From: an uncultured Saprospiraceae bacterium | Lineage (GTDB): Bacteria > Bacteroidota > Bacteroidia > Chitinophagales > Saprospiraceae | DNA length: 5,349 bases | Assembly (NCBI GenBank): GCA_937967535.1 | Contig: CALCMV010000432.1 | Span: forward strand, 1 to 5,349 | Direction: 5' to 3' | In this document: one piece after another, positions 1-5,349 of the stretch | Position numbering within the stretch: the first letter of the stretch is position 1 | Layout of the letters: each line of letters begins with the position of its first letter | Made by a program: the position numbers and the translations under genes | The notes under the pieces: model-generated | Told to the model about the DNA's origin: nothing | What the model saw: the letters and a program-made list of their open reading frames with translations, nothing else | Databases searched by the model: none

Positions 1-33
1 ACAAATTTGAGTCAAGTTACAAATTAATTTAAT

Positions 34-63
34 CTTAAACTTCGACTTAAACTTAAACTTAAT
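34..63. repeat. Short CTTAAA repeat upstream of the SOD gene
   Basis: The hexamer CTTAAA occurs at 34-39, 46-51 and 52-57, followed by CTTAAT at 58-63. The last three are in perfect 6-bp tandem and end one base before the SOD start codon. The stretch is A/T-rich and unstructured, as expected of a Bacteroidota leader where A-rich sequence replaces a Shine-Dalgarno. It may be a simple slippage repeat, and no function can be read from it. Confidence 0.6.
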
Positions 64-64
64 A

Positions 65-805
65 ATGAATAAACGCGAATTTTTGAAAGTTGCCGGAGTC
101 GTGACTGCCGGTACGATGATAAGCCCGATTATCGGCTGCAACTCCTCTGAATCAAAAACTTCCAATGCTATAATGGCAAATGCGGACGGTATGTTCACGC
201 TACCCAAGTTGCCTTACGAATATCGTGCCTTAGAGCCGAATATTGATGCCCGCACAATGGAAATTCATCACAGTAAGCATCATGCGGGCTATGTCAAGAA
301 ATTTAATGCTGCGCTAAAAGATGCCAAGATTAGCGACAAGTCTTTGTCGGAGGTGCTTGCGGGCTTGGGCAATGCAAAAGCGGATACCGGACTACGCAAT
401 AACGGCGGCGGACATTTCAACCACTCGCTGTATTGGAATATCATGTCGCCCAAGCCGGAAAACAAGCAGCCTACAGGCGATTTGGCAGATGCGATTAATG
501 CTGCTTTCGGCGATTTTATGAAGTTCAGAGTGGCATTTGAAAAGGCGGCTAAAACGCACTTTGGCTCGGGCTGGGCGTGGCTGTCGAAGGGGGCAGACGG
601 TAAGTTGTTCGTGAGTTCTACACCCAATCAGGATAATCCTTTGATGAAAAATTTGGTGGAAAAATCGGGTACGCCTATTCTCGGTATCGACGTTTGGGAA
701 CACGCTTATTATCTCAAACATCAAAATAAACGGGGCGATTATATCGGTAATTTCTTTAACATCATTGACTGGAATCGGGTGGGGGAGAATTTTAAGAATG
801 CGTAG
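65..805 (+). CDS. Exported lipoprotein superoxide dismutase, Mn/Fe family
   Basis: Converts superoxide to oxygen and hydrogen peroxide. The 246-residue protein is an iron/manganese SOD (typically about 200 residues) with an N-terminal extension of roughly 45 residues. That extension has KREFLK at residues 3-8, a Tat-like motif with Lys for the first Arg, a short hydrophobic stretch, and a lipobox-like IIGC ending at Cys25; this suggests a lipid-anchored protein acting outside the cytoplasm. The four metal ligands are visible by family comparison: His68, His120 (in GGHFNHSLYW), Asp209 and His213 (in DVWEHAYY). Second-shell His72 and Tyr76 are also present. The GGGH context and Gln189 (TPNQD) resemble MnSOD, while Tyr123 (LYW) is more FeSOD-like, so metal use could be Mn or cambialistic. 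The ATG at 65 is chosen because it gives the complete signal sequence. The gene appears intact and monocistronic, with a hairpin 64 nt downstream. Confidence 0.95.
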   Translation: MNKREFLKVAGVVTAGTMISPIIGCNSSESKTSNAIMANADGMFTLPKLPYEYRALEPNIDARTMEIHHSKHHAGYVKKFNAALKDAKISDKSLSEVLAGLGNAKADTGLRNNGGGHFNHSLYWNIMSPKPENKQPTGDLADAINAAFGDFMKFRVAFEKAAKTHFGSGWAWLSKGADGKLFVSSTPNQDNPLMKNLVEKSGTPILGIDVWEHAYYLKHQNKRGDYIGNFFNIIDWNRVGENFKNA

Positions 806-812
806 TTTCGTG

Positions 813-841
813 ATTCGTTAACCGTTGACTCGTTATTCGTT
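813..841. repeat. Degenerate 7-8-nt CGTT repeat downstream of SOD
   Basis: Four consecutive short units each end in CGTT: ATTCGTT, AACCGTT, GACTCGTT and ATTCGTT. The CGTT words start at 816, 823, 831 and 838, a spacing of 7, 8 and 7. It lies between the SOD stop codon and the hairpin. This looks like a decayed simple repeat; function is unknown. Confidence 0.45.
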
Positions 842-868
842 TGTAATCTTTTGAAAATCAATTTATTT

Positions 869-903
869 TACTTGCCTTGCATTTCGAAAATGCAAGGCAA
901 GTA
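869..903. terminator. Perfect 16-bp hairpin, likely terminator after SOD
   Basis: The arms TACTTGCCTTGCATTT (869-884) and 888-903 are exact reverse complements around a 3-nt loop, CGA. The hairpin lies 64 nt after the SOD stop and 43 nt before the next start codon, both genes on the plus strand, so it most likely separates the two transcripts. There is no clean U-tract after it on the plus strand (ATTGGCTTC follows). The terminator role is therefore inferred from position and stem strength; an RNA-stabilising hairpin is the alternative. Confidence 0.6.
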
Positions 904-945
904 TTGGCTTCATAATGACTTTTTAACTTTTAAAAATATTCTGCG

Positions 946-2217
946 ATGACTCTCTTTAGAAAAATTGTTTGTTTTTGGGTTTTTGTTGTTTTTTGTAAAA
1001 ATATCATGTTGGCGCAATGTCCGCAGGGTGAGGTTGTTTTAGAGACGCAAGCTGAAGTGGATAATTTTGCTGTACTTTACCCTAATTGTACGGAGGTTGA
1101 TAGTCTGCGGATAGGTACACTTATTGATAGTAACAGCACTGATATTATGGATTTAAGTTCGCTTAGTCAAATTACTTCAATTGGAGATTATTTATGGATT
1201 GAGAATAATGAGAGCTTGGCGAGTTTGGATGGTTTAGAGAACCTGAATTCGGTTGGAGCTTTGTTAATTTTGGGGAATGCCACCTTAGTCGATTTAAGTA
1301 GTTTAGGTAATCTAAGTTTGATTCCGGGGCTTTTAGCCATCTCAACTAATAATGCTTTAACAAGTTTGAGTGGCTTAGGCAATATAACTTCAATCGGGGC
1401 TATAGATATTCATCATAATGATGCTTTAACGAGTTTATATGGTTTGGATAGCTTAACCTCGGTTCACTCTATTGTACGGATTTTGGAGAATAGTAATTTA
1501 ATAAATCTTAATGGTTTGAGCAATTTGGTTTCGATAGGAGGTATCGTGGAGATTGAGCATAATGCTAATTTAACGAGTTTGAGTGGGTTAGATAATTTGA
1601 TTTCAATTGGAGGTTTTTTGCGGATTTCGGATAACGATAGTTTAGCAACTTTAAGTGGATTAGCTAATTTAGCTTCCATAGAAGAAGATTTGGGGATTCA
1701 TCGTAATGATAACCTAATGAATTTGACGGGCTTGGGCAATTTAGCATCAATGAGATTCTTGTCCATTACTAATAACAATAATTTGAGCAGTCTGGAAGGT
1801 TTAAATCAGCTAAACACAGAGGGAGGTTTACACATTGCTGGTAACCCTACATTATCTATTTGTGCAATTCCACCTATTTGTGACTATTTAGAAAGTGGAG
1901 TAACCGCCGAAATAGGTAATAATAGTTATGGTTGCAACAGCTCAGAAGAAGTCCTTTCCTTCTGCACCGTACCCACCACCACACCTGACGCCCTCCCCCA
2001 AATTACCATTTCCCCAAATCCAACCAAAGGCACATTCACCATACAAAACATCCCAAATGGCATTTACCAAATCCACAATACATCAGGACAAATCATTCAG
2101 GAAGGTAATATGCAAAGTGATTTGCTGATTGATATTTCGCATGAGGCGCAAGGCGTATATTTTATCTCTATTACGATGGATAATGAGACTTCGGTACGGC
2201 GGATGGTTAAGATGTAA
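946..2217 (+). CDS. Secreted leucine-rich repeat protein with T9SS type A sorting domain
   Basis: A 423-residue cell-surface or secreted protein. Residues 1-23 form a Sec signal peptide (MTLFRKIVCFWVFVVF, then LA) with predicted cleavage before Gln24. Cys25 and Cys48 lie in the N-terminal cap. Residues about 77-289 are nine repeats of 23-24 residues of the receptor-L-domain / bacterial LRR type, with recurring LTSLSGLxNL and SIGG segments; residues 51-76 look like a divergent first repeat. A cysteine-containing C-terminal cap (Cys306, 312, 330, 340) follows, then a Thr/Pro linker (about 341-350). Residues 353-423 are the T9SS type A sorting domain, with SPNPTKGTFTI, GVYFISI and a basic RRMVKM tail. 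T9SS cargo of this type is moved across the outer membrane, usually with removal of this domain. LRR surfaces commonly bind proteins or glycans; the ligand here is unknown. No catalytic domain is visible. Base composition flips from G-rich to C-rich just before the sorting domain. Confidence 0.9.
   Translation: MTLFRKIVCFWVFVVFCKNIMLAQCPQGEVVLETQAEVDNFAVLYPNCTEVDSLRIGTLIDSNSTDIMDLSSLSQITSIGDYLWIENNESLASLDGLENLNSVGALLILGNATLVDLSSLGNLSLIPGLLAISTNNALTSLSGLGNITSIGAIDIHHNDALTSLYGLDSLTSVHSIVRILENSNLINLNGLSNLVSIGGIVEIEHNANLTSLSGLDNLISIGGFLRISDNDSLATLSGLANLASIEEDLGIHRNDNLMNLTGLGNLASMRFLSITNNNNLSSLEGLNQLNTEGGLHIAGNPTLSICAIPPICDYLESGVTAEIGNNSYGCNSSEEVLSFCTVPTTTPDALPQITISPNPTKGTFTIQNIPNGIYQIHNTSGQIIQEGNMQSDLLIDISHEAQGVYFISITMDNETSVRRMVKM
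1174..1812 (+). repeat. Nine tandem LRR units (69-72 bp each)
   Basis: Encodes residues 77-289 of the secreted LRR protein. Unit lengths in residues, in order, are 24, 23, 24, 23, 24, 24, 24, 24 and 23. Each unit has the frame (T/S)SIGG, a hydrophobic-x-I strand, an Asn-containing turn (HNDA, DNDS, NNNN), then LTSLSGLxNL. DNA identity between units is only partial, so the array is old rather than recently expanded. It is followed by a capping segment containing Cys306 and Cys312. Confidence 0.85.
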
Positions 2218-2303
2218 GTGTACAATTGTAATGACTGCTTTAAATTGGCGTTGTTGAACTCTACTTAATAAGCTGATAATAAGCAGATTACAAAGATAAC
2301 ATC

Positions 2304-2447
2304 ATGAAAAAGCATACTACTATACATAGCCACGAAGGCACAAAGACACAAAGAATTTTTAAAATTATATTTACTTAATTATCAGCGATTTACCCTTTGT
2401 GTCTTTGTGGCAAGTTTCCTATCATGTATAGTAGTATGATGAAAAAG
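2304..2447. mobile_element. MITE-like 126-bp palindromic element with 9-bp flanking duplication
   Basis: The terminal inverted repeats are perfect over 15 bp: CATACTACTATACAT at 2313-2327 and its exact reverse complement at 2424-2438. Directly abutting both ends is the same 9-bp word, ATGAAAAAG (2304-2312 and 2439-2447), as expected of a target-site duplication from transposition. Inside lies a second inverted repeat, CACAAAGACACAAAG at 2339-2353 against 2395-2409, around a 41-nt A/T-rich centre. The element is too short to encode a transposase, so it would depend on one supplied in trans. A 9-bp duplication is known from several IS groups, so it does not identify the parent. The alternative is a REP-like palindrome with chance flanks, but an exact 9-bp match at both borders argues against this. 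Confidence 0.65.
2331..2409. repeat. 8-bp CACAAAGA units in opposing arms
   Basis: Inside the MITE-like element the left arm has three 8-bp units, CACGAAGG (2331-2338), CACAAAGA (2339-2346) and CACAAAGA (2347-2354). The right arm carries only two complementary units (2394-2401, with one mismatch at its outer base, and 2402-2409). The dinucleotide GC flanks the units on each side (2329-2330 and 2410-2411), so the arms would match almost fully if the right arm had one more unit. Confidence 0.6.
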
Positions 2448-2452
2448 GCTCG

Positions 2453-2528
2453 TAAATTATAAATTTTAGGTACTGTTCGAGCAACTATTCCATACTTTGC
2501 TCGAACAGTACCCAAAATCTACAATTCA
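2453..2528 (-). terminator. Long hairpin, likely terminator of the DMT transporter transcript
   Basis: The core is a perfect 16-bp stem, GGTACTGTTCGAGCAA at 2469-2484 against 2497-2512, with a 12-nt loop. The stem continues outward to 2453/2528, for 32 positions in total. The only four mismatches (2468/2513, 2462/2519, 2459/2522, 2454/2527) are all A opposite C on the plus strand, which become G-U pairs in RNA made from the minus strand. On that strand the hairpin lies about 75 nt after the transporter stop, and a run of five U follows 6 nt beyond the stem (2446-2442). This favours a 3'-end structure for the minus-strand gene. It could also stop plus-strand transcription less well, or be a repeat element. 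Confidence 0.6.
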
Positions 2529-2603
2529 AAATTTGGCTAGCTTATTTATTTCGAGTTCTCTTATGTCTTCGTTAGCCTAATTTCCAAAACATCCAAATTC
2601 CGG

Positions 2604-3464
2604 TTAAAGATTTATCCTGCTCTTTTTTCGTTCCTTCACCACCACATTTCCAATCAAAGCCAATACAATAATCAAGATGCCCACTAAAGCCATCCACGAT
2701 TGTTGTTCTTGGAAAATTATCCATGCAAATAATATCGTAAAAACCACTTCGGCGTATTTGAAAGGAACAATCAAATTCGTCTCTGCCATTTGTATAGCTT
2801 TGGTCATCCAGATTTGAGCCGCATAGCCAAGTAAACCCATACCCAACAAGCCAACCCACTCTATACCAAGGGGTTGTTCCCAATAAAACAGACAGATGAT
2901 TCCACTGATAATGGCACAAATAGTCAGAAAATAATTGACGATTACAACGGGGTGTTCCGAGTTGCCGATTTTGCGAATAATCACATAAACCATCCCGCTG
3001 AAAAACGCCGAAGTCAGTATAACTACCAAGCCAATCACCGACAAACGATTGTCAAAACCTTTCAACAAAATTACCGCCGCAAATGCTACCACTAAAAATA
3101 ACCACTGCAATTTTTTGACCCGTTCACCAAGAAAAATCACCGCCAATGCTGTCGCAAAAAACGGAGACAAATACCGCAATGCTGCCGCCGTTCCTATGGG
3201 CATGATTTGTATAGCTTTATAGTATAAAACCAGTGAAGTCAAACCAGTTAAAGCTCTTATTATCAGTATTTTAGGCTTATTGCCAAGTATTGGGATGCCT
3301 TGCTTGATAAGCACAAACATCGTACAGACTACCGTACCGATAGACCGAAAAAATACGATTTCAAAGGCAGGTAAATGATTGACCGATAAGGCAACCAGAT
3401 TCATCACCGTAAAACAGAGTGCAGAAGCAAGCATGAAAAGAATAGGCTGAAGATGGTCGGTCAT
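2604..3464 (-). CDS. DMT superfamily transporter, two EamA domains
   Basis: A 286-residue inner-membrane protein of the drug/metabolite transporter superfamily (usual length about 280-300 residues, ten helices). About ten hydrophobic segments can be placed, near residues 7-26, 33-53, 66-83, 91-112, 120-135, 143-163, 172-193, 201-219, 229-250 and 257-276. The two EamA halves are about 7-136 and 143-275. Each half has the family signature: AIQIMPIGTAAALRYLSP leading to LGE (Glu114), and AIQMAETNLIVPFKYAE leading to FQE (Glu253). The C-terminus is basic (KERKKSR), consistent with a cytoplasmic tail. The substrate cannot be read from sequence; relatives export amino acids, metabolites or S-adenosylmethionine. 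The ATG at 3464 is chosen over an in-frame TTG at 3503, because the TTG adds 13 residues not typical of the family and lies upstream of a -7 promoter box. Convergent with the LRR gene, divergent from the GGT gene. Confidence 0.9.
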   Translation of the reverse strand: MTDHLQPILFMLASALCFTVMNLVALSVNHLPAFEIVFFRSIGTVVCTMFVLIKQGIPILGNKPKILIIRALTGLTSLVLYYKAIQIMPIGTAAALRYLSPFFATALAVIFLGERVKKLQWLFLVVAFAAVILLKGFDNRLSVIGLVVILTSAFFSGMVYVIIRKIGNSEHPVVIVNYFLTICAIISGIICLFYWEQPLGIEWVGLLGMGLLGYAAQIWMTKAIQMAETNLIVPFKYAEVVFTILFAWIIFQEQQSWMALVGILIIVLALIGNVVVKERKKSRINL

Positions 3465-3468
3465 GGAG

Positions 3469-3476
3469 CAAAGGTA
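3469..3476 (-). promoter_or_regulatory. Candidate -7 promoter box TACCTTTG for the transporter gene
   Basis: On the minus strand TACCTTTG matches the Bacteroidota -7 consensus TAnnTTTG exactly. It ends only 4 nt before the ATG at 3464. A TTTG lies 24 nt further upstream, slightly beyond the usual spacing for a -33 element. If used, transcription would begin at or next to the start codon, giving a nearly leaderless message. Confidence 0.4.
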
Positions 3477-3516
3477 CTGGTTTGGAATAAATAGCTTGCC
3501 CAAAATACCTATTATC

Positions 3517-3548
3517 TTTCCGAATATGCTTCAATTTGCTTACCTTTG
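3517..3548 (+). promoter_or_regulatory. Bacteroidota-type promoter of the GGT gene
   Basis: TACCTTTG at 3541-3548 is an exact match to the -7 consensus TAnnTTTG. A -33-like TTTC (3517-3520, one base from TTTG) lies 20 nt upstream, within the normal spacing. The start codon at 3577 is 28 nt after the box, leaving a short A/T-rich leader of about 20-25 nt. The same octamer faces the opposite way for the divergent transporter gene. Confidence 0.6.
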
Positions 3549-3576
3549 AAAAGCCCGACATTCAATCGAATTAAAT

Positions 3577-5271
3577 ATGAAAAGAATAATAATTATTTGC
3601 GCTCTGATAACGCTTAACTTTACACTTATGCACGCCCAACCGGATAGAGTTACAGGAAATAATTTTGCCACCCGCAGCGAAGTCATCGCTCAAAACGGCA
3701 TGGTCGCTACGAGTCATCCGCTTGCTACGCAGGTTGGTTTGGACGTTCTCAAACAAGGTGGAAATGCCATCGACGCTGCCATTGCTGCCAACGCTGCTTT
3801 GGGCTTGATGGAACCTACGGGCTGCGGTATCGGTGGTGATTTATTTGCTATCGTATGGAGTGCCAAAGACCAAAAACTCTATGGACTCAATGCCAGCGGA
3901 CGCTCCCCAAAAGCCCTTGATTTAGCATATTTTAAGAAAAATAATATCGAAAAAATACCTGCCTATGGCGCACTACCTGTGAGCGTACCGGGTTGTGTGG
4001 ACGGTTGGTTTGAATTGCACGATAAATTTGGTAAAATGAACATGCCCGACATCCTCGCACCTGCGATTGCCTATGCGCGGGAGGGCTTTCCTGTCACCGA
4101 ATTAATTGGTTATTACCTCACGCTTTCCTCACGCCGATTCAAGGAATATCCCAACTTTGCGGATGTATATATGCCCAAAGGCGACCCCTTGAAAAAAGGC
4201 GATGTATTCAAAAATCCCGCATTGGCAAATACCTACGAAAAAATCGCTCGCGGCGGTGCGGACGCTTTTTACAAAGGCGACATGGCACGTATAATGGCGA
4301 AATTCCTGCAAGCAGAAGGCGGTGTGATGACTTACGAAGATTTTGCGGCGCATGATTCGGAATGGGTAGAACCTGTTTCGACCAATTATCGCGGTTATGA
4401 TGTATGGGAATTACCACCCAACGGACAAGGAATCGCTGCTTTACAAATCCTAAATGTGATGGAAGGCTACGATGTAAAAGCAATGGGATTTGGTACGCCC
4501 GAATACGTTCACTATTTTACAGAAGCCAAAAAACTCGCCTTTGAAGACCGCGCCAAATACTACGCCGATACCGATTTCAACGATATTCCTGTCGAACAAC
4601 TTATCTCCAAAAAATACGCCGACAAGCGCAGAAAACTCATTGACCCCGACCGCGCCGGACGCACTTTCGATGCCGGAGAACTCGAAAAAGGCAACACCAT
4701 TTATCTCACCACCGCCGACAAAGAGGGCAATATGGTATCGCTCATTCAGAGTAATTATCGCGGAATGGGTTCGGGTATGGTGCCGCCGGGATTGGGTTTT
4801 ATGTTGCAAGATAGAGGAGAATTATTTGCACTCGAAGAAGGACATTTTAATGTGATAGAACCGGGTAAACGTCCGTTTCATACCATCATTCCCGCCTTTA
4901 TCACGAAGAATGGCAAACCTTATACCAGCTTCGGCTTGATGGGGGGCGCGATGCAGCCGCAAGGTCACGCACAAATCGTCATCAACCTCATTGACTTCGG
5001 CATGAATCTGCAAGAAGCAGGCGACGCACCACGCATCCGACATACCGGCTCATCCCAACCCACAGGCGAGCAAATGACCAACGGCGGCACACTCAATCTC
5101 GAATCTGCCTACGGTTATGATGTCATCCGCGCACTCATCCGCAAAGGACACCGAATGGCAAATGGCATTGGTGGCTACGGCGGTTATCAGGCAATTATGT
5201 GGGATGAGGAAAATGGCGTGTATTATGGTGCGTCCGAATCGCGGAAAGATGGACATGCCGCAGGATATTAA
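3577..5271 (+). CDS. Secreted gamma-glutamyltransferase family protein
   Basis: A full-length (564 residues; E. coli Ggt is 580) N-terminal-nucleophile hydrolase. Family members cleave gamma-glutamyl bonds, as in glutathione, and transfer or hydrolyse the glutamyl group. Residues 1-20 are a Sec signal peptide (MKRIIIICALITLNFTLMHA), cut before Gln21, so it probably acts in the periplasm or outside. The proenzyme should self-cleave between Asn373 and Thr374 (GNTIYLTTAD), making Thr374 the nucleophile. Other family marks are EPTGCGIGGDLF (79-90), QSNYRGMGSGMVPPG (391-405), KRPFHTIIP (431-439), MGGAMQPQGHAQ (455-466) and the C-terminal SRKDGHAAGY (555-564). The MGGxMQPQGH type differs from E. 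coli Ggt at substrate-binding positions, so activity on gamma-glutamyl donors is probable but not assured; related acylases (cephalosporin acylase type) are an alternative. The ATG at 3577 has a good promoter upstream and gives an intact signal peptide. Monocistronic as far as the window shows. Confidence 0.93.
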   Translation: MKRIIIICALITLNFTLMHAQPDRVTGNNFATRSEVIAQNGMVATSHPLATQVGLDVLKQGGNAIDAAIAANAALGLMEPTGCGIGGDLFAIVWSAKDQKLYGLNASGRSPKALDLAYFKKNNIEKIPAYGALPVSVPGCVDGWFELHDKFGKMNMPDILAPAIAYAREGFPVTELIGYYLTLSSRRFKEYPNFADVYMPKGDPLKKGDVFKNPALANTYEKIARGGADAFYKGDMARIMAKFLQAEGGVMTYEDFAAHDSEWVEPVSTNYRGYDVWELPPNGQGIAALQILNVMEGYDVKAMGFGTPEYVHYFTEAKKLAFEDRAKYYADTDFNDIPVEQLISKKYADKRRKLIDPDRAGRTFDAGELEKGNTIYLTTADKEGNMVSLIQSNYRGMGSGMVPPGLGFMLQDRGELFALEEGHFNVIEPGKRPFHTIIPAFITKNGKPYTSFGLMGGAMQPQGHAQIVINLIDFGMNLQEAGDAPRIRHTGSSQPTGEQMTNGGTLNLESAYGYDVIRALIRKGHRMANGIGGYGGYQAIMWDEENGVYYGASESRKDGHAAGY

Positions 5272-5272
5272 A

Positions 5273-5326
5273 CGTAGCGCGACACTTCCAGTTCGCGTCC
5301 GTAGCGTGGTGCTTCCAGCCCGCGCC
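5273..5326. repeat. Two tandem 27-nt GC-rich hairpin units
   Basis: Unit 1 (5273-5299) and unit 2 (5300-5326) start with CGTAGCG, share CTTCCAG and CGCG, and differ at 7 of 27 positions, all transitions. Each folds into the same hairpin: nine pairs, a TCC loop and one unpaired base at the same place (C5283, T5310). Two pairs are changed on both sides (A5282-T5293 to G5309-C5320; A5284-T5292 to G5311-C5319). The array begins right after the GGT stop codon, so it may end that transcript, but repetition suggests a dispersed structured repeat family. It is visibly more GC-rich than the rest of the window; whether it continues past 5349 cannot be seen. Confidence 0.65.
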
Positions 5327-5349
5327 GCATTAGGAACGCAATCGCGAGG

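Larger units (their letters stand above)
2218..2603. other. 386-bp gene-free region between convergent genes
   Basis: It separates the LRR gene (+) from the transporter gene (-). From left to right it holds a 10-bp perfect palindrome TACAATTGTA just after the LRR stop (2221-2230), about 70 bp of A/T-rich sequence without clear structure, the MITE-like element at 2313-2438 with its flanking duplication, the long hairpin at 2453-2528, and about 75 bp of plain sequence before the transporter stop codon. No convincing coding sequence or tRNA is visible. Confidence 0.8.

Noticed and set aside
2..9. CAAATTTG as a -7 box for the SOD gene
   Set aside because: One mismatch to TAnnTTTG and the -33 region lies outside the window, so it cannot be supported.
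2221..2230. Palindrome TACAATTGTA after the LRR stop as a terminator
   Set aside because: Ten A/T-rich bases with no loop give a very weak hairpin; it could be a chance palindrome or a protein site, but nothing supports either.
2304..2378. Small ORF starting MKKHTTIHS inside the MITE-like element (24 codons)
   Set aside because: Its ATG AAA AAG is the flanking 9-bp duplication and the rest is inverted-repeat sequence; there is no promoter or independent coding sign.
3465..3503. Thirteen-residue N-terminal extension of the transporter starting at TTG
   Set aside because: TTG is a rare start, the added residues are not typical of DMT proteins, and the stretch contains the likely -7 promoter box.
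4450..4855. Overlapping open frames of about 120 codons on both strands within the GGT gene (4490-4855 plus, 4450-4809 minus)
   Set aside because: They lie wholly inside a conserved full-length enzyme and have low-complexity, non-family translations; they are shadows of its codon bias.
5273..5326. CRISPR-like array
   Set aside because: The two units are directly adjacent with no spacer, and they differ from each other at 7 of 27 positions.

Overview
The window looks like a chromosomal segment of a Bacteroidota bacterium. Four signs support this. The second gene ends in a type A sorting domain of the type IX secretion system (T9SS). Two secreted proteins have a predicted signal-peptidase cut directly before Gln, as is usual in this phylum. 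The promoter octamer TACCTTTG fits the Bacteroidota -7 consensus TAnnTTTG. No Shine-Dalgarno sequence precedes any gene; the start regions are A/T-rich. A deeper placement, for example near Saprospiria, would be a guess.

Layout: (1) 65-805 (+), an exported lipoprotein Mn/Fe superoxide dismutase, followed by a strong hairpin at 869-903. (2) 946-2217 (+), a secreted leucine-rich repeat protein with nine or ten 23-24-residue repeats and a T9SS sorting domain. (3) 2218-2603, a gene-free stretch between convergent genes. It holds a 126-bp MITE-like element with perfect 15-bp terminal inverted repeats and an exact 9-bp flanking duplication, and next to it a 32-bp-stem hairpin. (4) 2604-3464 (-), a ten-helix DMT/EamA transporter. 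(5) A short divergent promoter region with one TACCTTTG box facing each way. (6) 3577-5271 (+), a secreted gamma-glutamyltransferase-family Ntn hydrolase. (7) 5273-5326, two tandem 27-nt GC-rich units, each folding into the same bulged hairpin.

The genes do not form an obvious operon or pathway. The SOD and LRR genes are separated by a hairpin, the LRR and transporter genes converge, and the transporter and GGT genes diverge. Three products are predicted to be exported: superoxide detoxification, an adhesion or recognition-type LRR protein, and glutathione or gamma-glutamyl peptide hydrolysis. A functional link between the transporter and GGT (uptake of released amino acids) is possible but rests only on adjacency. 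The genes themselves are of known families. The less ordinary content is in the intergenic repeats: the mobile-looking palindrome, the hairpin whose four mismatches all become G-U pairs in the minus-strand RNA, and the tandem hairpin units whose seven differences all respect the fold.
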